Shown: piece by piece, positions 1 to 11,169 of the stretch | Layout of the letters: every line of letters starts with the position of its first letter | Position numbering within the stretch: position 1 is the stretch's first letter | Assembly (NCBI RefSeq): GCF_030867095.1 | Contig: NC_081824.1 | Span: forward strand, 350,708,203 to 350,772,202 | Source: Alligator mississippiensis | Taxonomy: Eukaryota > Chordata > Crocodylia > Alligatoridae | Length of the DNA stretch: 64,000 bases | Reading direction: 5' to 3' | Translations under genes and position numbers: made by a program | The notes under the pieces: model-generated | Told to the model about the DNA's origin: nothing | Seen by the model: only the letters and a program-made list of their open reading frames with translations | The model's database searches: none

Positions 1-96
1 TCAGTTCAACAGTCTCTGACATGTAAAATATTATTAGAAGAACGTCTCTAAAGAGAGTTACTAGTCTCCAAGAGTACGTTAGTCAGAGATGTACAT

Positions 97-102
97 TTTA
101 TT
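97..102 (-). promoter_or_regulatory. Poly(A) signal AATAAA
   Basis: The minus strand reads GCAATAAAATG here, 36 bases past the TAA of the candidate last CFAP97D2 exon. Spacing and strand suit the 3' end of that gene, with cleavage expected at about 70-85. Confidence 0.5.
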
Positions 103-137
103 GCAAACAAGCAAAAGCCAATACTTAATACAGCCTT

Positions 138-232
138 TTATTTGGCTTCAGGTTTTCTATCCTCTAAGGGAGCTGAAGTTTCACTTGATTTGTCTGGCTT
201 AGTACACTTGTTTGTGGGTTTACTGGGTGTTT
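138..232 (-). CDS. CFAP97D2: Candidate terminal coding exon of CFAP97D2
   Basis: Read on the minus strand, an AG at 234-233 is followed by an open frame of 31 codons ending in TAA at 140-138. The peptide is rich in Lys, Ser, Thr and Pro (it ends EDRKPEAK) and looks like a disordered tail. A poly(A) signal follows 36 bases later, which fits a last exon. The difficulty is phase: the previous recognised exon (4543-4735) ends in phase 0, while this frame needs one base carried over, so a further small exon would have to lie between them. A hAT palindrome is inserted directly upstream of the acceptor. The call rests on position, frame, composition and the poly(A) signal, not on recognised homology, and may be wrong. 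Confidence 0.42.
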
Positions 233-240
233 CTTATGAA

Positions 241-463
241 CAGGGATCCTGGTTTTCTCTGATTTAAAAAAAATCCCTAATTTTCAGTTTAAAAAAAAGT
301 AACCCCAAATCCACATTTTTCCATGATTTAAATGAAACACCACTAATATATAGATATTTAGGTGTTTCATTTAAATCATGGAAAAATGTGGATTTGGGGT
401 TACTTTTTTTTAAACTGAAAATTAGGGATTTTTTTTTTTAATTAGAGAAAACCAGGATCCCTG
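241..463. mobile_element. hAT-type palindromic MITE with exact 8-bp target duplication
   Basis: The ends are CAGGGATCC and GGATCCCTG, flanked by the direct repeat CTTATGAA at 233-240 and 464-471. The arms 241-341 and 361-463 are nearly perfect reverse complements around a 19-base spacer, so the whole element is one foldback. Eight-base duplications and a CAGGG end are typical of hAT transposons. It has no coding capacity. A second, partial copy lies at 60519-60634. The arms are so alike that the insertion looks fairly recent, or the hairpin has been kept alike by gene conversion. Confidence 0.88.
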
Positions 464-471
464 CTTATGAA

Positions 472-2590
472 GTATTACATTTTAAAACTAAATAACATGG
501 GATGCATCCTCTAGTAGGGAAGTTCCCACGCTCTATCCTGTAGGCCCTTGGTGGCTTGTAGAACACTTCCTGGTTGTGCATATAGGGCTAGCTGGTCACG
601 CTGTGCTGTGTCTCCTTGCTTTAAGCCACTTGATTCCATTAAAGGAAGCTAGGAATATATTTCATATCCTTCTAATGGTACAGTCTCTGAATGCAGTTAC
701 CATAACTGACTAGGGCCTACCATGGACAAAATGTACCCTGGGCAGTCATCTCACCCTCCCCTAAACTCCCTTCCTCCCTGTACCTTCTGGCTTGCAGGTG
801 GAAGAACAGCAGCAAGCAGCAGCCGATGCAAGATGTTCTGGGAATCATAGTTTTCTAGAGCAGTACCAGGGGGAAACTTTCGCTCTGGTTTGGCCACTGA
901 AGCGCATGTCCAGAGGGCAAAAAAATGCTGATTTCATTGGCTAAAAAAACGAGCTCAGTTCTTCCCCCAACAGCACTGAAATCTACTGCTGCCCTGCCAA
1001 ACTGTGATTCCCAGAATGCCATGTGCTTCATTACACACATTGTCTGTGCCAGCGCCTTCCTGAAGCCCTCTGTAAAGGTAACAGTGAAGCAGGTAGTAGC
1101 CCTGGGGGAAAGTGGAGTCCCTCTGCCCCATCCTTCTGGCTCCCCCTTAGGCAGTACCCAGGGCATGTGCTCCTTTGCCCACCCCATGTGACACTACTGT
1201 AACTGACACAAAGGTGGCATGCAGTCATGAATAGGGAAGGAAGTGGTCTGTGTAATTGTGAATAGGAGGGAAGGTTCTTCATCCAGCCATTGCTCTGTTC
1301 AAAAGAGATGGTCCAGCCCCTAAACACATTTTAACCCCCTGCTTAAAACTGCATGCAGTCACCCAAGTCAGTTTTCACTGGTAGATCTTTGGACACTAAA
1401 ATGATTTTTAAAAAAAGAGGAAAAATTTAGTATGAGTCAGCTGGATTAGTTACCTATACTAAAATCAATTCATAGTTGCAGCTTTGCTCCCTATTTCATT
1501 AATGTTTATCAGCCGTCATACAGTGTTAGGTATTTCTTGGCAATGACAAAGAAGAGTTTTCATATCCTACCCTACATTACTTGTCCTACACTTCCCTAAT
1601 TATAATAAAGACCTGACATGCCTAAGACCTACACTTACGGTAGCCTGTTTAAGATGATAATATGCTAGGCTCTTGCAGTCACTGCTCACCCATAGTTCTG
1701 CCCCCAAAATGGAAGGGGGGCATTATACTTTTTCTGAGACACTGTTTCTCTCTTGGTGATCATTGTATTCTGCACTTTGAATATGCCCTCTTTCTTCCTC
1801 CTTCTCCTCCTCACTTTTCACACTCTTTCCATTCAGTTGCTTATCTCTATTTTGCTCTCGTTTTGGTCCCTTCTTTTTAAATTTTTGTTCCTACAAGAGA
1901 AGAGAGAGGAATCATTAAAAATCCATCTAAAGCAAACAAAATGTCAGCATTTGAAGTTTCTTATATTTTCTAATTATTTTAGAACCAATTCCTCAGCCAA
2001 GCACAACCCATGGTTAGAATGGGATATAGCAGAGTTCTTGAGGGTCAGAGAAAGCAAAAATCCTTTTCTGGAGCAAGGAAAGGGAACTTATTCTGCCCTT
2101 TGGAATTGGTTTGGCTCTCATAAATGGAGTAAGTTCCACCAATGGATGATACAGCCCACCGATGAGGGAATTTGCTTGGATCAGTAAAAATGTCCCTAAT
2201 ATAAAAGGGGAGGAAGCCTCCCTCTTGCCCAACACACACCGTCTTTGGTGACATTGATATATGCTTCAACAGAAAGATCTGAGCACTAATAAAATGGGAA
2301 GGAGAGGAAGGTCTGACCAAAAAAAAGCAAAAATTATCCTTTATTAAAGAGGGATCTGGGTTCAACATCTGTATGTGCATTGTGGAATGGACTGATAGCA
2401 CAACTAATTATAAATGCTGCCTGATACTTCCCAAGCCCACTTTTTGTTATTGCTTATAATTTTACCAGGCTTTGACTATTTGGACTGAAATAGTTCATGC
2501 TGGGGATGTACCAGTTAGTCTGACTCTATGGAAATCCCAGAAATCCGGGACATAATCTGGGAAATCTGGGACACTGCCCTGCCGCCACCG
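472..2590. other. CFAP97D2 intron, no gene recognised
   Basis: No exon is recognised. A segment at 832-853 is repeated inverted at 1001-1023 (core GATTCCCAGAA), suggesting a small old foldback element of about 200 bases. A short exon-like stretch at about 780-855 on the minus strand overlaps this repeat. From about 2500 to 2590 there is a diverged, unclassified repeat-like stretch. Confidence 0.4.
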
Positions 2591-2604
2591 CTGCGCTCTC
2601 ACAA

Positions 2605-3425
2605 GTCATAGAATCATAGGAAATTAGACTTGGAAGAGATCTCAGGACGATATTTAATCCAACATCCTGCTTAAACAGGGCCACCCCCAGCTATATCATT
2701 CCAGGCGAGGCTTTGTCTAGCTGGGTCTTAAAAACCTCCAAGGATGGAGATTTCACAACCTCCCTGGATAACCTGTTCTAGTGTTTTACTATACTCCACA
2801 TGTGAAAGTTTTTCCTAATATCTAACCTAAACTTCCCTTGCTGCAATTTGAGACCGTTGCAGCAAGCGAACCGTTGCTCCTTGTTCTGTTTGACAACAGT
2901 TTAGCTCCATCCTCTTTCGGCATGGGCAACTGGTACCTCCTGAGTCGGGGAGGCACTTGCTGACTAGGGGAGAGGGTTCTCCCCACGGCTGATCATGGGA
3001 TGATCGCATCGACCCGGAAGTGCCAGCGGCACTTCTCCTGGCACCCCCACTGCTCAGCCAGTGCTCTCAGGGGGGCACCAGCTCTCCCGCCTGCCCCCCC
3101 GCCCATCACCTAAGCAGAAACGCTGGCTGTCCAGGGGTGCACATGCACTCCTGTGCACCCCTTACACACCTCCTGTGCATCACCACTGTCTTTTGAACCT
3201 CACTTCAGGTAGTTGAAGGCTGCTATTAAATCCCCCCTCAGTCTTCTCTTCTCCAAACTAAATAAGCCCAGTTCCTCAGTGTCTCCTCGTAAGTCATATC
3301 CCCAGCCCCCTCACTATTTTTGTTTCCCTCCTTTGGGCTCTCTCCAATTTGTCCATATTCTTTCTATAGTGGGGGGCCCAAACTATACACAGTACTCCAG
3401 GGTAGTCCTAGGCCTAGCGAGTTGC
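2605..3425 (-). mobile_element. CR1 LINE 3' fragment split by a GC-rich insertion
   Basis: Read on the minus strand, 3190-3425 and 2605-2910 are contiguous parts of the CR1 RT C-terminal region and 3' end, including the tail that appears on the plus strand as ATAGAATCATAG. About 270 bases at 2920-3190 do not belong to CR1. They are GC-rich and share the string CTGTGCACCCCTTAC with the MITE at 10135-11169, so they are probably a later DNA-transposon insertion. The reading frame is decayed and the element is 5'-truncated. Confidence 0.8.
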
Positions 3426-3529
3426 CTTTTCCTGTCTTCAGAAAAAGTCACCCAGACTGAGCTGAACTATACACCTCTGAAGATCCCATTTTACACATGC
3501 TTAGTAGTTACTACACCTCAATTCTGAAC

Positions 3530-3774
3530 AGGTGCCTATACACATGCTTGGTGGGGGGGGGAGAGAGGGAGGATGTTAATTAGAGTGGTTCCCAGAGAGG
3601 CACTCTAATTAAAATGCCATACCTTCATGTGTATTAGGCCCCCATGCATTTAAAAATGACTGTGGACCACTTTAACTAAAGCTCATTTGATAAGCTTTCG
3701 TTAAAGCACCCCAGTGGCCATTTTTAAACCTGTAGGGGGTTATACACATGACACTGCAGTGACACTAGGCACCT
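3530..3774. mobile_element. Possible short MITE
   Basis: Short inverted ends AGGTGCCTA and TAGGCACCT bound an AT-rich, non-coding stretch. No clear target duplication was found, so the limits are uncertain. The ends resemble those of the three-base-duplication elements nearby. Confidence 0.35.
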
Positions 3775-3777
3775 ACT

Positions 3778-4092
3778 GGGCACGTCTACATGTGCATTAA
3801 TGCACCTTTTCTAATGTGCACTAAATTTAGCACCTCCAATGTGAGGTACTAAATTAATGCCCATTAGGCTGCCCTAATGTGCAGTAGCACATATGCATGG
3901 TTTTTAAGTGACACTTAATGCACAGACTATTTTACTATGTATTAGCATAATGTATAGCTATGCATATGCTATATGTCTGTATAGCTAGAATGTATAGCTA
4001 TGCATAAAAAATGAGCATAGGTCTTTTACTTGATGCTTTAATGCTCAATTAAGTAGTCTACTGTTCATTAAAGCACGCATGTAAACACACTC
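3778..4092. mobile_element. MITE with 3-bp target duplication (PIF/Harbinger-like)
   Basis: The left end GGGCACGTCTACATG pairs with the right end CATGTAAACACACTC when reversed. ACT flanks both sides (3775-3777 and 4093-4095). Three-base duplications are typical of PIF/Harbinger transposons, although the usual target there is TWA. The interior is AT-rich and non-coding. Related ends occur at 10135 and 19517. Confidence 0.6.
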
Positions 4093-4542
4093 ACTAAGAT
4101 CCGTTTCTTTAATATTGTTTGTTGCTGATTTACAACTGTGCATTTTGTGAAGAGAACAAGATTCTGATTATTCTGAATAACAAATGTTTTGTGGAAATCA
4201 ACCATGATTCTTGTGATGCCAAAATATTAAATTATTTTATACTTTTTAAAAAAAAGTTGCTGTAGTATTTAGCTTTTTCTGTAGTGGCACCATTCATCAA
4301 GTGCATCACAGGGTGTTATTTAATCAGTGGCCAAGTACTACAGTTCCTCCAGTTCCCTAAGAAAGTCTGAAAAGCCCTGTGGGATTCATTTGATGGAAGG
4401 TGCTGTATAAATGTAAGATCATTAACTACATAACTGTCTGCTAGTTCTAATTACTAGCACAAAGATACAGCAAAATTCACAAAGTGGATAGGTCTAATCT
4501 GCAGTTAAGAAGAAGAAAAAAGCCCCAGAAGTCCAGGGCTAC
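4093..4542. other. CFAP97D2 intron, nothing recognised
   Basis: AT-rich sequence without recognised repeats or exons. If an exon is missing between the 4543-4735 exon and the candidate last exon, this stretch and 472-2590 are where it should lie. Confidence 0.4.
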
Positions 4543-4735
4543 CTTTTGGTTGTGTGATTTATACCAGCCAGGAGGATATCTTGCAATGCTGATCATGTAT
4601 TTCTCAGCTCTTTGCCAATCTTCATGCCACCTCTGAACTTGATACTGAGGCTCAGACTTCGTAATCCTATCCAGAATGGCACGGTTTTCCTTGCTCACTC
4701 TCAGCAGTTCCTTCTCTCGTTTTTCCCTGTTTAAA
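4543..4735 (-). CDS. CFAP97D2: CFAP97D2 exon 4: core CFAP97/Hemingway domain
   Basis: This exon encodes most of the CFAP97 domain. The acceptor is TTTTCTAG at 4736 and the donor is AAAAG|GTAGCC after 4543. The split codon AG|T joins it to the 8600-8718 exon in phase, giving the family signature SLNREKREKELLRVSKENR, followed by a helical stretch with the QRWHEDW and AEKYM pattern and IARYPPGW at the end. The 193-base exon finishes in phase 0. CFAP97-family proteins are small, coiled-coil-rich proteins linked to cilia and sperm flagella; the paralogue CFAP97D1 is known for sperm tail maintenance. Its paralogue identity here (D2 rather than D1) rests on the neighbouring RASA3 gene. The protein has no membrane segment or signal peptide. 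Confidence 0.92.
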
Positions 4736-4900
4736 CTAGAAAACACACAAACAAAATCAATCCCAGTCACAGATATACTTAAAGAATGCATAGGTCAAAG
4801 CTGCAACCTCAGTGTCTGAATCCACTGTAAATCTTCTGGCCGGAAATCACAAAAACTTTTATGTGTCTTCTAGGAGGATTCTCCTCTTCTTGCTTTATAC

Positions 4901-5328
4901 CATTGGTGCCCAACCATTTGGCTTTGAGGGACAGATGAATGGTGCGGGGTTGGTCCACAGGCTGGATATGGTTTGTGGGTCTGATCTGACACACAGAGCC
5001 AGGCTGGTGCATGGCCCCAATCCCAGATGCTGGATCACACTCACAGCCCGGGCCCCATGCACTGAGTCAGGCCCCCACTCTTCACTGGATCATGACCATT
5101 GCCCTGTCCCTGCTTTAGACCCCCCCCGTGCCCATGATCCCAGCCCTGCACATAAGGTCATGTCATCTGGCCTACAGGGCTTGGAAATTTGGCAGTGGAG
5201 GAGACAAATTGTTAATTACCACCATTCCCCCACCACTAAATTTCCAGACCCATGGGAAGCGCTGCAGGCTGGATACCATGGCTCTGTGGGCCAAATTTGG
5301 CCCACAAGATGGAGTTTGAACACCCTAT
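4901..5328. mobile_element. hAT-like non-autonomous element, degraded
   Basis: The left end CATTGGTGCCCAACC and right end GTTTGAACACCCTAT are diverged inverted repeats of the GGTGYYCAAAC type. Flanks CTTTATAC and TTGTATAC match at 6 of 8 bases. The interior is GC-rich with the phrases GGCTGGATATGG and GTGGGCCAAATTTGGCCC, also seen in the related element at 38358-39467. No coding capacity. Confidence 0.6.
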
Positions 5329-5336
5329 TTGTATAC

Positions 5337-6191
5337 TAACCAACCTTTAGAAATCTGCCCTCTGTTTGTCTGAAAGAGATGAGTTTCATTTAATGAAACA
5401 TTGCACCCTACCTTCAAAAATAGTGTCTCTTCAGGAATGCTATAAAGATTCTTATGTAATAAAGGGCTTAGTTCATCTGTCTGTCTGTCCACAATGCTCT
5501 TGGAGCACCCTGATTGGTTAATGAAACAGCCAGAGTGCAGAGCGCCACCATGATAGTGGGGATGGAGGGGATGGTGCGGGGGGGTGGGGGGTGAGGCCAG
5601 TGGTGCTGGCCTCGCTCACCTCACTCCCCCCACTCCATCCCTGCTATCATGGGGGTGCACCATTGCTTCTGAGGAGCAGGGCAGGGTGGGGGTGAAGCCA
5701 GCAGCATTGGAGACGGCGGCGGTGCAGGGTGCTGGTGGAGGAGGATGGAGGGGATGGTGGGGCAAGCTTCCCCCTGCCCCACTTCTGGGAGGGGGCTGCA
5801 GCATGGGGTGACAGGTGGCAGGGCTGTCCCCACCCCTCCCCTTTGCCCTGTCATTCTGGACAAGCAATTTGCTAGTTCATTATAAAGATCCTTCTTACAA
5901 GAGGGAAAATCTCAACGTTTATCTTAAATTAAAAATGGTTATTTTCAGCCCCTGAATCATTTTTGTTGCTATACTGAGGGAGAGGATATGACTGTTAGTA
6001 TATCAACAGTCAGCCATCCTAGCCTGGCTTTTGTCCTTTTATCATCAGTTCTCGAAGAAAAATGTCCCATCCAAATTTCAGATGCAAACCAAATGAATTG
6101 GGTTGTGAGGAAGGTGAAGAGTTGTAAGGCAAGTATCTTGTCTACTGTTATCCACAAACATTTTATGAGTGCTCAGAGTTAATTAACAGAT
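5337..6191. other. CFAP97D2 intron with a GC-rich repeat-like patch
   Basis: A GC-rich stretch at about 5520-5850 with G-runs and a CTGT microsatellite at 5479-5490 looks like a decayed interspersed repeat. TATAAAGATTCTTA at 5441 and TATAAAGATCCTTCTTA at 5881 bracket it and may be remnants of a target duplication. No exon was recognised. Confidence 0.35.
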
Positions 6192-7530
6192 TTCATAGAT
6201 TTCATAGACATTAGGGCTGGAAGGGACCTCGGAAGATCATCGAGTCCAGCCCCCCGCCCAAAGGGCAGGACGTCAGCTGGGGTCATAGGATCCCAGCAAG
6301 ATAAGCATCCAGTTTCATCTTGAAGGTGTTCAATGAAGGCGCTTGAACAACCTCCGGCGGCAGGCTGTTCCAGACCTTGGGGGCTTGGACAGTAAAGAAA
6401 TTCTTCCTTATGTCCAGCCTGAAACGATCTTGTAGTAGTTTGTGACCATTCGTCCTCGTCATCCCTTGGGGCGCTCTGGTGAACAAACGTTCCCCTAGAT
6501 ACTGGTGATCACCCCTGATAAACTTGTAGGTGGCCATCAGATCACCCCTGAGCCTGCGCTTTTCCAGGCTAAAGAGCCCCAGGGCTCTCAGCCTGTCATC
6601 GTAGGGTCTGCTTCCCTGACCCCTGATCATGCGCGTGGCTCTTCTCTGGACTCTCTCAAGCTTCTCCACATCCTTTTTGAATTGTGGAGCCCAAAACTGG
6701 ACGCAGTACTCCAGCTGCGGCCTCACTAAGGCCGAGCACAGGGGGAGAATGACGTCCCGGGATTTGCTTGAGAAGCATCTATGGATGCAAGCCAGCGTTT
6801 TGGTCGCTTTACTAGCCGCAGCATCGCATTGCAGGCTCATGTTCATCTTGTGGTCAATGATGACCCCCAAGTCTCTTTCTTCCATAGTGCCAACCAACAT
6901 AGCACTGCCGAGCCTATAAGGATGCTGCGGGTTTTTTTCCCCAAGGTGGAGAACCTTGCATTTATCGGCGTTGAACACCATCAGATTCTCATCCGCCCAC
7001 TTGCTGAGCCTGTCCAGGTCAGCCTGGATCACCCGCCTGTCTTCTGGAGTGGATGCTTTGCCCCAAAGTTTGGTGTCATCGGCGAACTTGGCCAGTCTGC
7101 TTCTGACTCCAGTGTCCACATCGTTAATGAAGATGTTGAACAGTATGGGTCCAAGGACAGAGCCCTGGGGGACCCCACTGGTCACAGGACACCACGATGA
7201 GTGACTTCCATCAATTACTACCCTCTGGGTCTGACCCCGGAGCCAATTTTCCAGCCAGTGGATCGTGGGGGACCCAAGGCGACAATTGGCCAGTTTCTCC
7301 AAGAGACGATCATGGGACACCAGATCGAAGGCTTTTTTGAAGTCAAGATATATGACATCAATCTCATCTCCCTTGTCCAGGTGATAGGTCACCTGGTCGT
7401 AGAAGGAAATGAGATTGGTCAAGCAAGACCTACCCGCAACAAACCCGTGCTGGCTATCCCTTAAGATGTTGGCGTCGGCCAGTCCATTAAGGATGGCCTC
7501 CTTAATAAAGCTGATTGATAGATGCTGATT
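6192..7530 (-). mobile_element. CR1 LINE, 5'-truncated, RT frame open
   Basis: The 3' end lies at 6192-6290 on the minus strand, with the CR1 tail seen as repeated GATTTCATA on the plus strand. An uninterrupted minus-strand frame runs from about 7530 to 6283. It covers the RT core with AFDLVSHDRLLEKL, SGVPQGSVLGPILFN and the catalytic FADDTKLW, then the C-terminal region with VRPQLEYCVQFWAP, ending NTFKMKLDAYLAGIL. The endonuclease and ORF1 are missing, so it cannot move on its own. Lack of stops over 400 codons points to a fairly young copy. It lies in the same orientation as CFAP97D2, within its intron. Confidence 0.93.
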
Positions 7531-8599
7531 GATTCCAAAGAAGCTACAATAATCTGTGTGGTGGGAACATGTATTGCTGCTGCAACCTAAAGTGAATGCA
7601 GTAGTTTACATATGTGTAATATAATGCTGATGAAGGTATATACAACCATTAGCTAAAGCACATTCAGATTGTATCTCCCTTCCCATGGGAGCACAATGAT
7701 ACCTTGATACGCCTGGTTGTATAATGACTTGCTGTTCTGGACTCTACCTGGATTACTTGAAGCTGAGCTGCAACCTTCTGTGTAGACTCTACAGTGCAGA
7801 GACACCCTGGGACCTGATCTGAGCTATCATTCTCTTATCACCCAGTCTGTCTGTACATGAGTCATAAGGAGTAGCAGACAACATCTGAAACTCACAAGAC
7901 ATCCTCCACTGTAGGTTTTAGATTCCTTCATCCATTTCTATATTCTCTTTTGTGCTGTTGAACATAGCAGAGCATGCTGTATTAGAATTAGGAATGATCT
8001 ATTAGAATTAAGAATTTCCCCCTTGATTTAGGATGCTATAAATGGTATTCCCACCAGAAGAGTCTCACACATTTCCCTTGAGCTATGGCTTAAATTCTTG
8101 TTTGTATTTATTTTTTGAGTCTTCTTATTCAATGTGACTGCTCCACAGTGTTCTTATTTTACTTTACTTTGTTGGGTGTTTTAGTCCCTCTTGAAGCTTT
8201 GGACCCACATATTTCCAGTGATGTCTGTAGAAAGGACTGAAAAAGCAAAAGTCTGTGACTCACTTAGCAATAACAGTTTACCTGGGATATAATTGGTTTA
8301 TTTCCCCTAAACTGGGGCAACATTTTCCCAGTCTCTCACTTTCCCTTGGCTAGTAAACTAAAGCATTAACCTAAAGCTGGCTCCTCCTTTTCCAGGCAGA
8401 GTAGGAGAAGGATGACTCTGAAGCTGGAGTCCCTCTTCTTGACCAGAAGAATGAGTATCTGATGTGCAGACACCTTAGCTCCCCTGGGTACTGCTCTCCT
8501 GAATCTTTTTGAAAACATGTCCTTGCTGAGCAGATTGTCTATGTTTATGGCTGGCAGAGTAACTCAATAACCTCATACAAATGTCAAGGTGGACGTTAC
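7531..8599. other. CFAP97D2 intron, nothing recognised
   Basis: Ordinary AT-rich intron sequence, no repeat family or exon recognised. Confidence 0.4.
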
Positions 8600-8718
8600 C
8601 TTTTGGTCTCATAGTCATTTTTGTTATCAATTCGTCCCTTCGTCCTCATGATGCAGGACATCTTTTCCAGCAGCAAATGGTTGTCTCTTTCGATGAGTGA
8701 AAGTCGCTCCTCCTCAAG
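8600..8718 (-). CDS. CFAP97D2: CFAP97D2 exon 3
   Basis: On the minus strand a pyrimidine-rich tract ending GTACATAAAG precedes the exon and CAAAAG|GTAACG ends it. Its 119 bases give 39 codons plus AG, which pairs with the T opening the 4543-4735 exon to make Ser. The peptide starts LEEERLSLIERDN, continues HLLLEKMSCIMRTKGRIDN and ends KNDYETK. This is the family pattern of a charged helix, a conserved E(R/N)xxLLxKM segment and a basic link before the SLNRxxR motif. Both splice phases agree with the neighbouring exons, which is strong support for a live gene rather than a chance open frame. Confidence 0.92.
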
Positions 8719-10134
8719 CTTTATGTACAGAAGAGGCAGAGAAATGTTTGGTTTTTCTTATGGCCTTGTGTAAGCAGCAGTGATGTGCTATGTATATCTA
8801 CCAAGGAGCTGCTGCAACTCCTGTTGCTTTGCCTAAAGCCAGTCACATACTCCAGTTAGAGTAAGGATTCACCTTGGTGCACAAGTGCTGAAGAAGATCT
8901 TGCAAAATTATTAATTTAGGGCTTCGGTAGAAAATAGAGCTTTAAGTGGGACTCTTTGGAAGGGGGCAAATTTCACCCTGAAACAGAAACTCTTTCTTAT
9001 AACCAGGAGAGTTATGCAGTTTGCACCACTTGGCAAATGCATTAATAGGTGTACAACAAAAATCTTTATGTTTGGTCAATAGGAGGTTGAGTGTTTTTCA
9101 GGAACCTTATTACTAGTTAGTTCTGGTGGCCATCATAGGCTCCAGTCAAAATCCAGGACTCCATTGTGCTGTACTCTGCACGAACAGTGGAGACTGAGCT
9201 AAAATCCAATGAAAGCCTGTCAGTTGGATCTAGAGAACTACAGTAACAGGTCATCCCTGTCCTGGAGATTTTAGATGAGAAGCAACAACTGGATGTGATG
9301 AAAAATGGACAGAGCTGCAGAGGGGGCAAGTGGGATAGGCATGTGTGGCTACATAAACTAGTTACTTACACTCTCAGTTAGCTAGTTTAGGATAATTTTT
9401 AAGATTGCTTTTAAGTTATAACTGTAGAATATTAATATATGTAACCTCAGTTTAACACAGACTAACTTGTGGAATGTGAAGGAGATGACAGCAGGTTATG
9501 AACCTAAAGAAGAGAATAAGCTGGAAGATGAAGATCTTATAGGAAATTGCCAGAGCTAGCCAGATTTGGGAGGAATATTATTTGAGCATATGCCATTTGG
9601 GGAAATTTAATTCATTCCAAAAGAACCAAAAAATGTGCTCTGTAGAAGTATATGTCCATGGCCCAAGGATGCTACCTCTAGCAGGGGTGAATTAAAAATA
9701 GTCAGAGATGGAGTGGCAGGGAAATCCATCACTCTCTCAGAGCTTAATTCTTACACAATACTATCAGGAGCCCCCACTGGAGCATCAATGAGAAACATAT
9801 TCTGTACATGCCTGTTCATTCCCTGCCTTTTTGTTTTGTTAGTAGATCCTAGCACTTCAACATGCCTTATATGAAAGATTGCCTCCTGTTGCTCTGATAA
9901 TCTTCAATAGCTAATGCTATAAGGAAGTGACTGCAGGGGCACTTCGTTTGTCTTTTGTGTTTGCCTGGCTTCTTAACAGGGTAAATATAGGTTATATTAC
10001 ATTGTAGATGTACCTAAAAATGGTGCTGTTAAGTAATCCCATTGAGCTCTAGAAGCCCAGAGGAGTAGTGAGTACAAAGGAACCCGATGAAGGGAAGATA
10101 AGCTTCACTGAAACATTAGAGACATTCTCACTAT
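8719..10134. other. CFAP97D2 intron, nothing recognised
   Basis: AT-rich intron sequence with no recognised repeat or exon. Confidence 0.4.
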
Positions 10135-11169
10135 GGGTGCTTGTACATGTGATGAAAAGTGGCCATTTTTGTGGTTTAATTGCATCACACTGTACACATG
10201 CAGATTTAAATGAGTTTGTTACATTACAAACATTCTAGTTTAGTTTGCAATGTAGCTGTTTGTAATGGTGCAGCCTTTTGACAGCTCACCCTCCTCCACT
10301 GAGGGGGACCCAGTCCTTCCCTCCACAGTGGCAGCGCCCCCTGGAGTCGCCTGGGCAGGGTGCTAGCTGCATGGGTGCTGCCCCAGCTTGCAGGCAGCAC
10401 CTGCCAGATCCAACCATTCCCTGAGCCTGCCCAGGGAACAGCACCCGGCAGGCTTCCAGCATACCAGCTTAGGGAAGAGTTGGATCCAGTGGTTGCTGCC
10501 TGCTAGCTGCAGCAGCACCTCCGCAGCTAGTAGCCCACCCGGGTGGTGCTGCCATTGTGGAGAGAAGGACCGGGCCCCACTGCAGCTCAGGGACTGCACA
10601 GCCTGAAAGCAGCTCGCTCAGGCAGGTTTCACCGGGGAAAAAAAATAGCAGTGAAGGGCCTGGTCCTACCCCCCCCCCCCCCAATGGAGCCTGTCAGGGG
10701 CGGCACCAGCCCTGCTGACAGTATCAGTGTTGGCTGTCAGGAGGGGGGCACGTGCACCTCTGTGCACCCCTTACCAGTCACTTATGCTTCCCTCTGTGGC
10801 AGCAGCATCCCTCAGGGCCACCCGGGTAGGCGGATGCTGACCCAGCTTGGAGGCAGCACCCAGCCTGATCCAACTGTTCCCTGACCCAAGCTGGGGCAGC
10901 ACCCACCCGCTAGCAGCCCACCCAGGTGGCCCAGGAGGGCACTTCCAATACAGAAGGAAGGACCAGGCCCCCCCACAGCTCAGGGGCCACCGGCAGCATG
11001 CCTCTCAGCTGTGGGAGACACAGGCAGGCTCCACAAAAAAAAGAAAAAGATTGGGCCCCTCGCCATAACAGTGACAGAAAACCCTAAATTGAAACAGTGG
11101 GTTTTTAACAATTAAAAACCCACTGCTTCAATTTAGGGAACTAAACCCCCATCATGTGTACAAGTGCCC
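10135..11169. mobile_element. GC-rich MITE with hairpin near the right end
   Basis: The ends are GGGTGCTTGTACATGTGATG and the inverted CATCATGTGTACAAGTGCCC, flanked by TAT on both sides. That suggests a three-base-duplication element like the one at 3778-4092. The interior is GC-rich and contains one module three times: a unit with CAGTGGCAGCGCCCCCTGG at 10305-10372 appears inverted at about 10520-10600 and again at about 10890-10995. A nearly perfect 27-base hairpin with a 3-base loop lies at 11082-11138. No coding capacity. Confidence 0.62.
11082..11138. repeat. 27-bp hairpin with 3-base loop
   Basis: Arms 11082-11108 and 11112-11138 are reverse complements with one mismatch around CAA. 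The arm begins CCCTAAATTGAA. It sits just inside the right end of the MITE at 10135-11169. Confidence 0.85.

Noticed and set aside
780-855. Exon-like stretch with CTCTAG acceptor and AGAAG|GTACAG donor on the minus strand
   Set aside because: It overlaps an inverted-repeat unit (GATTCCCAGAA) and its phase leads to an early stop when joined to the candidate last exon of CFAP97D2.
1753-2401. Frames of 118-144 codons on both strands
   Set aside because: AT-rich hydrophobic sequence with no motif, start context or splice site.
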